Of a stretch of DNA of 39,516 nt, positions 10,167 to 17,405 are shown one piece after another. Positions within the stretch are counted from its first letter, which is position 1, and each line of letters starts with the position of its first letter. A program made the translations under genes and the position numbers. The notes under the pieces were generated by a model. It ran no database searches. It saw only the letters and a program-made list of their open reading frames with translations, and had not been told where the DNA came from. This DNA comes from Acidimicrobiia bacterium. Its GTDB lineage: Bacteria; Acidobacteriota; Vicinamibacteria; Vicinamibacterales; UBA2999. The stretch spans positions 30,001 to 69,516 of the forward strand of contig VFZG01000015.1 of assembly GCA_016871275.1 (NCBI GenBank), in the 5' to 3' direction.

Positions 10167-11459
10167 ATGCGCCGCATGCTGTCCTCGATCGGCTTCACCC
10201 TCGCACTCCTGTGCCCGTGGACGGCGTATGCGCAAGGCCCTGCCAGCTGCACGACCACGTCGCAGAACCTGTGGGTGCGCGACCAGCTCAATACCTATTA
10301 CTACTGGTACCGGCATCTGACGCCTGGCGTGAACCCGGCGACTCAGGCGTCGCCAGAGGCGTATCTCGAAGCGGTTCGCTATCGTCCGATCGACAACTCG
10401 TACAGCTTCATCGCCACGGCTGCTGCCAGCGATGCGTTCTACAGCGACAGCCAGGCGATCAAGTACGGCTTCACCAATCAAACACGCACCAGCGAGGTGC
10501 TGGTGTTGCAGGTGTGGGCCGGAAGCCCCGCGGCTGACGCCGGCTTGCAGCGCGGCGATCGCATCACCGAGGTGAACGGCACCAGCGTGGCCGCGCACGT
10601 CACCAACGGCACGCTCGGCGCCGCGTTCGGACCGGACGTGGTGGGTCAAACGGCGTCGATCGTGTTCGTGAAGCCGTCCGGCGAGCTTTTTTCCGCGCAG
10701 ATGGTGAAGCGCCTGACGACCATTCCCACGGTGGCCATCGCGAGCGTCACTGAGGTCGATGGCCGGCGGGTCGGCTACGTGTTCTTCAACAACTTCGTCC
10801 AGCCGTCGTTTGCGGCATTGAACGACGCGTTCGCGAGGTTGAAGGCCGCCGGCGCCAACGAGCTGGTGCTCGACCTCCGCTACAACGGCGGCGGACAGGT
10901 CGATGTCGCGGTGCACCTGGCGAGTCTGATCGGCGGTGTGCGCACCAACGGCCAGCCGATGCTGAACTACGTGCACAACGACATCATCGGGCCGGTCCTG
11001 AACAAGACGACCCGCTTCACCAATCCCGAGCATGCGCTGAGCCTGGAGCAGCTGGTGGTGATCACGACCCGCTCGTCGGCGTCGGCCAGCGAGCTGGTGA
11101 TCAACTCCCTGCGGCCGTTCATGCCGGTGACGGTGGTGGGCGACACCACGTATGGCAAGCCGGTCGGCCAGTACGGCCTGCGCTTCTGCGAGAAAATCCT
11201 CTACCCGGTCGCCTTCTCGATCAGGAACGCCAACAACGAGGGCGATTTCTTCAGCGGCATCCCGGTTGATTGCGCGGCGGCCGACGATGCGGCGCGGCAG
11301 CTCGGCGATCCTGCGGAAGGGTCGTTTGCCGAGGCTCTGACCGTGATTCGAACCGGCGCCTGCACGCCACCTAGCGCCGCGCAGTCGCGCGCGCTCCTGG
11401 TGCGCCAGCAGCCCATGCCACGGCTCACTGGACTCGACGCGCTGATCAACGCCCGATAA
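10167..11459 (+). CDS. S41 family (C-terminal processing) peptidase with PDZ domain
   Basis: 430 residues, exported (signal about 1-22, ending in YAQ). An N-terminal helical region is followed by a PDZ domain (about 105-182, 'VWAGSPAADAGLQRGDRITEVNG'), then the tail-specific protease core: 'GYVFFNNF', 'ELVLDLRYNGGG' and 'TTRSSASASEL', with the catalytic Ser at about 304 and the partner Lys331 in 'GDTTYGKPVGQ'. These match the Ser-Lys dyad of CtpA/Prc-type proteases. It probably acts on exported peptides or unfolded proteins in the periplasm. ATG 10167 is preferred over TTG 10149. It is the only intact gene between three broken ones (9362-12273). Confidence 0.88.
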   Translation: MRRMLSSIGFTLALLCPWTAYAQGPASCTTTSQNLWVRDQLNTYYYWYRHLTPGVNPATQASPEAYLEAVRYRPIDNSYSFIATAAASDAFYSDSQAIKYGFTNQTRTSEVLVLQVWAGSPAADAGLQRGDRITEVNGTSVAAHVTNGTLGAAFGPDVVGQTASIVFVKPSGELFSAQMVKRLTTIPTVAIASVTEVDGRRVGYVFFNNFVQPSFAALNDAFARLKAAGANELVLDLRYNGGGQVDVAVHLASLIGGVRTNGQPMLNYVHNDIIGPVLNKTTRFTNPEHALSLEQLVVITTRSSASASELVINSLRPFMPVTVVGDTTYGKPVGQYGLRFCEKILYPVAFSIRNANNEGDFFSGIPVDCAAADDAARQLGDPAEGSFAEALTVIRTGACTPPSAAQSRALLVRQQPMPRLTGLDALINAR

Positions 11460-11804
11460 CTGCCTGAGCGGCCGGATATCGAGCTCTACCTGCATGCGCT
11501 TCGAACGCGCATCGCCGGTCACCGGCTCGAGCAGATCCGGCCGGCAAGCCCGTTGCTGGTCCGTTCGTTCAATCCGCCCATCCATCACGCCGAAGGGAAG
11601 CAGGTGCTTGGCCTGTGCCCCGGATGCGGCACGCCGATTCAGCGCATCCAGTACGCGTCGAACGAAGCCAACTACTGCCGGCAGTGCCGGACCGGCGGCA
11701 AGCTGCTCGCGGACCGCGGCTTGTCGCGCCTGCTGAAGGACGACTGGCCTAACTCCCTCGAGCAGCGCGAGCGGATGAAGGCGGATAGGCGGATGGGCGG
11801 ATAG
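11460..11804 (+). pseudogene. Fpg/Nei DNA glycosylase with the middle deleted
   Basis: The frame opens with 'PERPDIELYLHALR', the N-terminal catalytic Pro-Glu segment of formamidopyrimidine/endonuclease VIII-type glycosylases, and runs to 'HHAEGKQVLGL'. It then jumps directly to 'CPGCGTPIQRIQYA...YCRQCRTGGKLLAD', the C-terminal zinc finger (C-x2-C-x16-C-x2-C), ending 'LSRLLKDDWP'. About 185-190 residues (the rest of the beta-sandwich and the helix-two-turn-helix) are missing without loss of frame. The codon before the catalytic Pro is CTG, not ATG, and abuts the S41 stop codon. The product of about 114 residues could not act as a glycosylase; assembly collapse is an alternative. Confidence 0.75.
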
Positions 11805-11818
11805 GCCAATAGGCCCGT
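11781..11818. repeat. Short 8-bp quasi-tandem repeat
   Basis: Four degenerate copies of an 8-bp unit (gcggatag, gcggatgg, gcggatag, gccaatag) overlap the end of the broken glycosylase and the gap before the dus remnant. Similar 7-8-bp quasi-repeats with other units occur at 14735-14775, 15130-15152 and 37128-37204. Confidence 0.7.
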
Positions 11819-11822
11819 CGGG

Positions 11823-12273
11823 TCAGCCCTCGGCGTCGACGGACTCCGGTGTCCCAGCCGGCTGCGGTGATGGTGCTGCCGCAAGATCGACCTCGCGCGC
11901 CTCGTCGTTCCAGCCGAGGCGGAGCTTCACCGTCACCGGAATGTTCGTAACGGCCTTCTTCATCGAATCGACGATCCGGCGGATGCGTTGCGGCTGGCGG
12001 CCGAGCGCCGCGAGACTCGACCAGGGCCGCCGCCCAGCCGATCTCCTCCGGGTTCGTGCCAGCCAGCTGCACGCCGAAGAACGGCTCGCCTTCGAACTTC
12101 CGGATCAGGGCGAACTCGCCCTTGCGGCGCTGCGTCAGCCGGCGCGCCACCGTCATCTCGCTGATCGTGACGCGCGCGCCCAGCTCGACGCACCGCTGGC
12201 GATAAGAGCGGTTGGAGCCCTTGGTCATCGGCGCCATCACCACCGCGCCGGTCAGGACTTCCCTGAGCGTCAT
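11823..12273 (-). pseudogene. tRNA-dihydrouridine synthase (Dus) remnant with deletion and frameshift
   Basis: From ATG 12273 the frame reads 'VVMAPMTKGSNRSYRQRCVE', 'ARVTISEMTVARRL', 'FFGVQLAGTNPEEIGWAAAL', clearly the FMN-binding N-terminal part of a Dus enzyme. After 'LVESRG' the coding continues in another frame as 'AALGRQPQRIRRIVDSMKKA' and 'VTVKLRLGWNDEAREV', then loses similarity and stops at 11823. About 20 codons, including the catalytic Cys motif (NCGCP in homologues), plus a non-multiple of three are gone, and the second half of the enzyme is absent. It is dead as an enzyme. Confidence 0.75.
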
Positions 12274-12289
12274 GACTTAAGCTGAGAGT

Positions 12290-13165
12290 ATGACCCGACG
12301 CCTCACCGCGGTTGTTGCGCTGGTGCTGTTGCTCACCCCGAGCCTCGGCGCGCAGGCCGGCAAGAGCTTCTTGTGGAAGGTCGAGGGGGAAGGCGGCGCC
12401 AGTGCGTACCTGCTTGGCTCTCTCCACGTGCTGACGCCCGAGTGGTACCCGCTCAACGCCACCATCAACAAGGCGTTCGCGGAGTCGAAAGTGCTGGTCG
12501 AAGAAATCGACCTCGACGAGGCGGGCGATCCCACGCAGATGATGTCGGCGTTGATGAAGGCCATGCTGACTGACGGCCAGACGCTCGACACGGTGATTGC
12601 GCCCGAGCTGTATGCCGAAGTGCGGCGGCGCGCAGAGAAGACCGGCATGCCGATGATGGCGATCCAGCGGATGAAACCGTGGCTGGTGGCGATCACGCTG
12701 ATGGCGCCGACCCTGCAGGCCGCGGGCTTCAAGCCGGAGCTTGGCGTGGATCGTCACTTCTTCGATCGCGCCGTGGCAGGTGGCATGAAGCGCCAGGCCC
12801 TCGAAACGCTGCAATATCAGCTGGACCGGCTCGACGGACTGCCGATGAAGCTGCAGGAAGATCTGCTGAAGGCGACGATCGCCGACCTCGACACCGAGGT
12901 CAAGAACGTGAACGAGATGGCGCAGGCGTGGGCGTTCGGCAACGTGGCGGCGATCGAGACGCTCACGCTGGCGGCGCTGAAGGCGGCGCCGGAGTTGTAT
13001 GCGCGGCTGCTGATCGAGCGGAACAACAACTGGATTCCGCACGTCGAGACGTGCCTCGCGCAGCGCGCCGGCTGCTTCATCGTCGTCGGCGCGGCCCACC
13101 TCGTTGGACCCGATGGGCTGCCCACGCTGCTCACGAAAATGGGCTACAAGGTCACGCAGCAGTAG
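12290..13165 (+). CDS. TraB/GumN family protein
   Basis: 291 residues with a signal peptide (about 1-22, ending in LGAQA). The family marks are the two conserved Gly-x-x-His boxes: 'LLGSLHVLTPEWYPL' near the N-terminus and 'FIVVGAAHLVGPDGLPTLLTKMGY' at the C-terminus, with 'LGVDRHFFDRA' between. The fold is related to the TIKI/EreA/PrgY metal-dependent hydrolases, and bacterial members are thought to be exported peptidases or polysaccharide-linked proteins; the actual substrate is unknown. It diverges from the dus remnant (17 bp apart) and converges on tag. Confidence 0.88.
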   Translation: MTRRLTAVVALVLLLTPSLGAQAGKSFLWKVEGEGGASAYLLGSLHVLTPEWYPLNATINKAFAESKVLVEEIDLDEAGDPTQMMSALMKAMLTDGQTLDTVIAPELYAEVRRRAEKTGMPMMAIQRMKPWLVAITLMAPTLQAAGFKPELGVDRHFFDRAVAGGMKRQALETLQYQLDRLDGLPMKLQEDLLKATIADLDTEVKNVNEMAQAWAFGNVAAIETLTLAALKAAPELYARLLIERNNNWIPHVETCLAQRAGCFIVVGAAHLVGPDGLPTLLTKMGYKVTQQ

Positions 13166-13189
13166 GCGTCCGCCAGCGAGTACGCACGG

Positions 13190-13807
13190 CTAGAAGGCGT
13201 GCGGCTGGCGCGCTGGTGGCCGCGAAAAACGCCTGCGGGCCCGCTCGATCTCAGGACGCACGTGACAGACGTCGATGTGATCGTTGACCAGGCCCATGGC
13301 CTGCATGAAGGCATAGCAGGTGGTGGGTCCCACGAAGGTCCAGCCGCGCTCCTTCAAATCCTTCGACAGCGCGATCGACTGCTCGCTGGTGCTCAGCTGC
13401 CGCAGGGCTTGCGGCGTGAAGATCTTCGGGCGGCTTGACGGGTCTGGCTCCCACGACCAGAAATAGGCGGCAAGCGATCCCTGCTCGTCGATCAGCTCAA
13501 GCGCGCGCCTGGCGTTGTTGACGGTCGACTCGATCTTGCCGCGATGCCGGATGATGCCGGCGTCCTTCAGCAGCCGCTGCACATCGCGGGCGCCGAAGCG
13601 CGACACCACACCCGGATCGAAATCCTTGAAGGCCTTCCGGAAGTTCTCGCGCTTGCGGAGGATGGTGATCCAGCTGAGGCCCGACTGAAAGCCTTCGAGG
13701 CAGATCTTCTCGAACAGCCGGCGATCGTCCACGACCGGCCGGCCCCACTCCTGGTCGTGATAGCGGATATAGAGCTCGTCCTCGCCCGGCCACCAGCATC
13801 GCTTCAT
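13190..13807 (-). CDS. tag: DNA-3-methyladenine glycosylase I
   Basis: 205 residues. It removes 3-methyladenine from alkylated DNA as the first step of base excision repair. Sequence matches E. coli Tag closely: 'MKRCWW' with Cys4 and 'RYHDQEWG' with His17 (zinc ligands), 'ICLEGFQSGLSWITIL' with Glu38 in the base pocket, 'AGIIRHRGKI' and 'FVGPTTCYAFMQAMGLVNDH', then His177 and Cys181 completing the zinc site. ATG 13807 overlaps the stop of the PPK2 gene by 4 bp, so the two are co-transcribed. The frame runs on upstream, but that part is the shadow of ppk2. Confidence 0.95.
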   Translation of the reverse strand: MKRCWWPGEDELYIRYHDQEWGRPVVDDRRLFEKICLEGFQSGLSWITILRKRENFRKAFKDFDPGVVSRFGARDVQRLLKDAGIIRHRGKIESTVNNARRALELIDEQGSLAAYFWSWEPDPSSRPKIFTPQALRQLSTSEQSIALSKDLKERGWTFVGPTTCYAFMQAMGLVNDHIDVCHVRPEIERARRRFSRPPARQPHAF

Positions 13808-14721
13808 CGCTTCTTGGCCTTCTTCTTCCGGGCCGGGGCTTCGGCTTCGAGGCCGGCCTTGATCCGTTTGAAGTCGTCCGCGACCTTCGGGTCGACGGCG
13901 GGGTAGCGGGGGTCGATCGATTGAATCGCATCGATGACGATCGCCGACACCACCAGACGAGTGAACCATTTGCGGTCCGCGGGCACGACGAACCACGGCG
14001 CAGCGTCGGTGGCGGTGTGGCGAATCATGTCTTCGTAGGCCGCCAGGTAGGCGGCGAAATGCGCGCGCTCGCCGACGTCGGCCGGCGAAAACTTCCAGTG
14101 CTTGTCCTGCTCATCGATGCGCTCGAGAAACCGCTGCCGCTGCTCCTCTTTCGAGACGTGCAGGAAGAACTTGCGAATGACCACGCCCTGTCGCGACAGG
14201 TAGCGCTCGTAGGCATTGATGTCTTCGAACCGCTCGCGCCAGATGTCCCTGGTGACCAGCTCCGGCGGCAGCTGCTGGCGGGCGAGGATGTTCTGGTGGA
14301 CCCGGACGACCAGCGTCTCTTCGTAGTACGACCGGTTGAAGATGCCGATGTGTCCCCGCCGCGGCAGCAGCCGCGCCGTGCGCCACAGGTAGTCGTGATC
14401 GAGCTCCTCTGGGGATGGCGCCTTGAAAGAGTGCACCTCGCAGCCCTGCGGATTGACGCCGGACATGACGTGCTTGATGGTGCCATCCTTGCCGGCGGCG
14501 TCCATCGCCTGGAAGATCAACAGCAGCGACCAGCGATCCTGCGCGTAGAGGCGTTCCTGCAGCTGCGACATCCGCTTGCTGCCCTGCTTGAGCATTTCGC
14601 CGGCGATTGGCTTCAGCCGCTTGCCCCACTGATCGGATGGGTTGATGTCTTTCAGCCGGAAGCGAGCGCCGTTGATGACGCGATACCGCCGCGCCAGCTC
14701 CGCAGGTGCGGGAATGAGCAT
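13804..14721 (-). CDS. ppk2: Polyphosphate kinase 2 family protein
   Basis: 305 residues. It transfers phosphate between polyphosphate and nucleotides (AMP, ADP or NDP), in the cytoplasm. The P-loop kinase core is visible: 'LIFQAMDAAGKDGTIKHVMS' (Walker A, about 69-87), 'GIFNRSYYEETLVVRVH' (Walker B, about 126-142), the lid 'RDIWRERFEDINAYERYL' and 'WFVVPADRKWFTRLVV'. A single PPK2 domain with this N-terminal 'RLKDINPSD' segment is usual for the class that can use AMP as acceptor, but class cannot be fixed by eye. The C-terminus is a Lys/Arg-rich tail (ARKKKAKKR). Operon with tag. Confidence 0.92.
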   Translation of the reverse strand: MLIPAPAELARRYRVINGARFRLKDINPSDQWGKRLKPIAGEMLKQGSKRMSQLQERLYAQDRWSLLLIFQAMDAAGKDGTIKHVMSGVNPQGCEVHSFKAPSPEELDHDYLWRTARLLPRRGHIGIFNRSYYEETLVVRVHQNILARQQLPPELVTRDIWRERFEDINAYERYLSRQGVVIRKFFLHVSKEEQRQRFLERIDEQDKHWKFSPADVGERAHFAAYLAAYEDMIRHTATDAAPWFVVPADRKWFTRLVVSAIVIDAIQSIDPRYPAVDPKVADDFKRIKAGLEAEAPARKKKAKKR

Positions 14722-14734
14722 GGGGGATACTAAT

Positions 14735-14775
14735 CCGGGATTCGGGATTCGGGATGAGGGATCAGGGATCAGGGT
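14735..14775. repeat. Short 7-8-bp quasi-tandem repeat
   Basis: Successive degenerate copies of 'gggattc' / 'gggatca' (cgggattc, gggattc, gggatgag, ggatcag, ggatcag) fill the gap between ppk2 and the cupin gene. No gene or terminator is seen in it. Confidence 0.7.
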
Positions 14776-15119
14776 TCCCGAGTTGATCGCTTGTGAGGCG
14801 CCGGCGCGAGAATCGCGAGCACCAGCAGGCGTGTGGTCGCGTTGTTGCGGACTCCATGCGGCACGCCCTCTGGAGCAACCAAAAGATCGCCGGGCTGCAT
14901 CGGCAGCTCGCGGCCTGCAAGCAGGAACAGGCCTGTGCCTTCGATCACCTGGTAGACCTTGTCCTGGCCCGCGTGCGCGTGAAGTGCATGCTCCTGTCCA
15001 GGTTCGAAGGCGTTGAGGCCAACGAGAAGGCGAGTCGACTCGAAGATGGTCGACTTCCCCATCTTGTGTGACGAGTAGCTGGCGAGTTCGGAAGGCTTGA
15101 TGATGCTGGGATGATTCAT
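14769..15119 (-). CDS. Small cupin-domain protein
   Basis: 116 residues forming one conserved beta-barrel cupin. Motif 1 is 'GQEHALHAHAGQDKVYQVIEG' split around His44, His47 and His49, and motif 2 is 'PGDLLVAPEGVPHGVRN' with His88; together they give a probable metal site. Such stand-alone cupins may be dioxygenases, isomerases or sensors of small ligands, and nothing here identifies the substrate. It lies between ppk2 and a methyltransferase, all on the minus strand, but the repeat-filled gaps on both sides (14735-14775, 15130-15152) argue against tight coupling. Confidence 0.85.
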   Translation of the reverse strand: MNHPSIIKPSELASYSSHKMGKSTIFESTRLLVGLNAFEPGQEHALHAHAGQDKVYQVIEGTGLFLLAGRELPMQPGDLLVAPEGVPHGVRNNATTRLLVLAILAPAPHKRSTREP

Positions 15120-15129
15120 GGTTGCTGGT

Positions 15130-15152
15130 GGCCCGACGGCCCGATGGCCCGA
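15130..15152. repeat. Three 8-bp repeats
   Basis: 'ggcccga' occurs three times at 8-bp spacing (15130, 15138, 15146) just before the stop codon of the methyltransferase gene. It is one of several short-period repeats found only at gene borders in this window. Confidence 0.75.
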
Positions 15153-15938
15153 TTATGGTTTGCGTGCGCTGATGTTCAGCCGCCAGTAATCAAGGGTGAA
15201 GGGCACAGGCTCGGCGGCGGATGACGCCGTCACGCGATCGATGAACGACTGCTTGAGCGCCTCGTCCGGCAGACGAGCGAGGTGCGCATGGTAGATGACG
15301 GTGGTCACGAACTCCCGATAATCCGCTTCGCCGGCCAGCCTCGTCGGCGCCTCCTCGAGCGTCGTGTCGACATCGATGAACCCGGCAGACGCGAGACGAG
15401 ACGCGGTGATCTCCGGATCGGCGAATTCCCAGGGGCCCAGCCAGTCTGCGAAGTACGGCGAGAACGGCGCGGCGTGCATCACCTGTTCGGCCAGCGCATG
15501 CGCGTGATGGAGATTGGGTCCGCCGCCGCACTGTGCGTGCAGCCGGCCGCCGCGTCGAAGAGCCTGGAAGATTCCGGAAAACAGCGCGGCATGGTCGCTG
15601 ATCCAGTGGAAGGTTGCGGTACTGAAGACGAGATCGGCCCAACCCGCGAATGGCATGGCCGGCAGCGACACCTGCACGAACGACACGCGCGGCCCGAGCG
15701 CCGGCCGGAGATTGGCGCGAGCGGTCATCAGCATGTTCCAGGAGCGGTCGATCGCGATCAGCCGGCCGCCCGGCAGCCGTTCCATCAGCGCTGCCGTGAG
15801 GCGGCCGCTGCCGCAGCCGGCATCGATGGCGCGTTCATCGCCGTTGACCTGCAGTCGATTCAGTACCTTCTGGCCCCACGTGGTCTGCGGGGCCGACACC
15901 TTGTCGTAGGAAGTGGCATTCCACTCGACAGCAGTCAT
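15153..15938 (-). CDS. Class I SAM-dependent methyltransferase (Tam-like)
   Basis: 261 residues with a Rossmann-type methyltransferase core: motif I 'AIDAGCGSGRLTAAL' (about 37-51), motif II acidic turn 'LIAIDRSWNML', motif IV 'ADLVFSTATFHWISDH' and post-motif 'ALRRGGRLHAQCGG'. The order and the 'ATFHWISDH' stretch resemble trans-aconitate 2-methyltransferase (Tam) and related small-molecule O-methyltransferases; the acceptor cannot be named from sequence. The start codon lies inside the left arm of a 41-bp inverted repeat (15931-15971). Confidence 0.85.
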   Translation of the reverse strand: MTAVEWNATSYDKVSAPQTTWGQKVLNRLQVNGDERAIDAGCGSGRLTAALMERLPGGRLIAIDRSWNMLMTARANLRPALGPRVSFVQVSLPAMPFAGWADLVFSTATFHWISDHAALFSGIFQALRRGGRLHAQCGGGPNLHHAHALAEQVMHAAPFSPYFADWLGPWEFADPEITASRLASAGFIDVDTTLEEAPTRLAGEADYREFVTTVIYHAHLARLPDEALKQSFIDRVTASSAAEPVPFTLDYWRLNISARKP

Positions 15939-16104
15939 CAGTCAAGAGTCTACAGTGAAGAGTTGTCAGTCAAGCGTCGGCAGTCCAGTTCGGCCGTCCG
16001 CAGTCCAGTCTGCGGTCAGCGGCTCAACCGGACTCCCGAATGAAGACTGGACTGACCACCGGGGACTGACAGCTCTTCACTGCAGACTCTTGACTGATGA
16101 CTGC
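15931..16104. repeat. Long inverted repeat (41-bp arms) with inner cagtc-type repeats
   Basis: The left arm (15931-15971) and the reverse complement of the right arm (16064-16104) match at 39 of 41 positions. The arms themselves consist of 'agtcaagagtc', 'cagtgaag' and 'gtcagtc' words, and the 92-bp centre adds 'cagtccagt' twice on one side and 'actggactg' on the other, so the transcript could fold into a hairpin of about 174 nt. The left arm includes the start codon of the methyltransferase gene. No open frame or transposase is inside it; it may be a non-autonomous mobile element or a dispersed intergenic repeat. Confidence 0.8.
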
Positions 16105-16106
16105 TT

Positions 16107-16199
16107 TTCCTGGCGACGATCGGCACGCCGTATCTGTGGGAAATCGTGCTGCCGGGATCGATGGTCGGCCTGATCGTGGGGTTCGCGACGGCGAACTAG
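16107..16199 (+). pseudogene. Remnant of a membrane protein C-terminus
   Basis: About 30 codons reading 'FLATIGTPYLWEIVLPGS' then '[12 protein letters not shown]' and a TAG stop at 16197-16199. The hydrophobic, Gly-rich pattern looks like the last membrane helix of a lost protein whose upstream part was replaced by the 15931-16104 inverted repeat. The TAG existed before the insertion sequence arrived, because the pre-insertion site also reads TAG. The family is not recognised and chance coding cannot be excluded. Confidence 0.35.
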
Positions 16200-17320
16200 T
16201 GTCCCGTAACCATGGTTCGTGACATTTGTTGCGCGGCCCTGGCGTCGACGGTCCGCTGGGCGAAACGGGCGATGCTCGCGAGGATCTCCTCGGCACTCTT
16301 CGTCCACACGAACGGCTTGGGGTCGGCCTGATGCGCGTCGATGAATTCTTGAATGGCCGCCTTGAGCTGCGGCACGCTGCGGAACGTGCCGCGGCGGATC
16401 TGTTTCATCGTGAGTTCGGCGAACCACCGTTCCACCAGACTCAGCCACGAGCCGTAGGTGGGCGTGTAGTGGACATGGAAGCGAGGGCGCTTGGCGAACC
16501 ACCGTTTGATCAGCGGTGTCTTATGCGTGCCGTAGTTGTCCATGATGATGTGCACGTCGAGCTTCTTGGGGACGCGGGCGTCGATCAGATCCAGAAACTC
16601 ACGAAACTGCGCCGACCGATGCCGCTGATGAAACTGCGTAATCACCTCGCTGGTCTTCGCGTTCAGCGCGGCGAAGAGCGTCGTCGTGCCGTGGCGCCGG
16701 TAATCGTGCGTGCGCCGCTCGACCTGTCCGGGCTGCAGCGGCAGCAGCGGTTGCGTCCGTTCGAGCGCTTGGATCTGCGGCTTCTCATCGACGCAGAAGA
16801 CCGCGGCATGCGCCGGCGGATCGAGATACAAGCCGACGATATCCCGCACCTTCTCGACCAGCTGCGGATCGTTAGAGAGCTTGAAGGTTTCCGTCCGATG
16901 CGGTTGCAGCGCGAAGGCTCGCCAAATTCGACTGATGGCGGTATGACTGAGGCCGACGGCCTTCGCCATCTCGCGCGTGCTCCAGTGCGTCGCGCCACGC
17001 GGCGTGGTTTCCAGCGTGCGAATGATCACGTCTTCGACCTGCTCGTCGGTGATGGTGCGCTTCGCACCGGGCCGCGGTTCGTCATAGAGGCCGTCGAGGC
17101 GAGCCGTGATGAATCGCCCCCGCCACTTGCACACGGTGCCAGGCGTCACGTGCAATCGCCGCGCGACCACCTTACTGTCCGTCCCCTCGGCGCACGCCAA
17201 AATGATTCGCGCGCGCCGCGCGATGGCTGGCGCCGATCGCGAGCGATGCGCCAGCGAATCCAGTCGTCGTCGCTCCTCGTCGGTCAGAATCAATGCAATC
17301 TTTGGGCGTCCTGTGCGCAT
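16196..17320 (-). CDS. IS630 family transposase
   Basis: 374 residues, apparently intact. The N-terminal half holds helix-turn-helix DNA-binding domains (about 30-75 '[14 protein letters not shown]...[20 protein letters not shown]', and a second at about 105-140). The C-terminal half is the DDE catalytic domain: Asp178 in '[12 protein letters not shown]', Asp261 in '[11 protein letters not shown]' and Glu297 in '[14 protein letters not shown]', with the usual spacing of the IS630/Tc1-mariner group. The last codons read through the left terminal repeat, and the TAG stop is formed by the duplicated target TA plus one host base. This suggests recent arrival and a protein length that depends on the insertion site. 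Confidence 0.95.
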   Translation of the reverse strand: MRTGRPKIALILTDEERRRLDSLAHRSRSAPAIARRARIILACAEGTDSKVVARRLHVTPGTVCKWRGRFITARLDGLYDEPRPGAKRTITDEQVEDVIIRTLETTPRGATHWSTREMAKAVGLSHTAISRIWRAFALQPHRTETFKLSNDPQLVEKVRDIVGLYLDPPAHAAVFCVDEKPQIQALERTQPLLPLQPGQVERRTHDYRRHGTTTLFAALNAKTSEVITQFHQRHRSAQFREFLDLIDARVPKKLDVHIIMDNYGTHKTPLIKRWFAKRPRFHVHYTPTYGSWLSLVERWFAELTMKQIRRGTFRSVPQLKAAIQEFIDAHQADPKPFVWTKSAEEILASIARFAQRTVDARAAQQMSRTMVTGH

Positions 17321-17389
17321 GCTCGTCTCCTTGTAAAGGAGTACGAGTGGGCCGCGCTATTTGTTTCATCTTCTACAGTTACAGGACAC
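16199..17389 (-). mobile_element. Complete IS630-family insertion sequence
   Basis: The element of 1191 bp has terminal inverted repeats 'gtgtcc(c/t)gtaac' (16199-16211 and the complement at 17377-17389; 12 of 13 match). It is flanked by the TA dinucleotide on both sides (16197-16198 and 17390-17391), the usual target duplication of this family. One intact transposase gene fills it. Joining the flanks gives 'gcgaacTAgcaggg', so the insertion fell in the short gap between a decayed membrane-protein remnant and the gene at 17406 and broke no intact gene. Confidence 0.93.
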
Positions 17390-17405
17390 TAGCAGGGCCC
17401 CGCGG

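Noticed and set aside
16226-17392. 388-codon plus-strand frame across the insertion sequence
   Set aside because: Antisense to an intact IS630 transposase with DDE residues; the plus reading has no motif.
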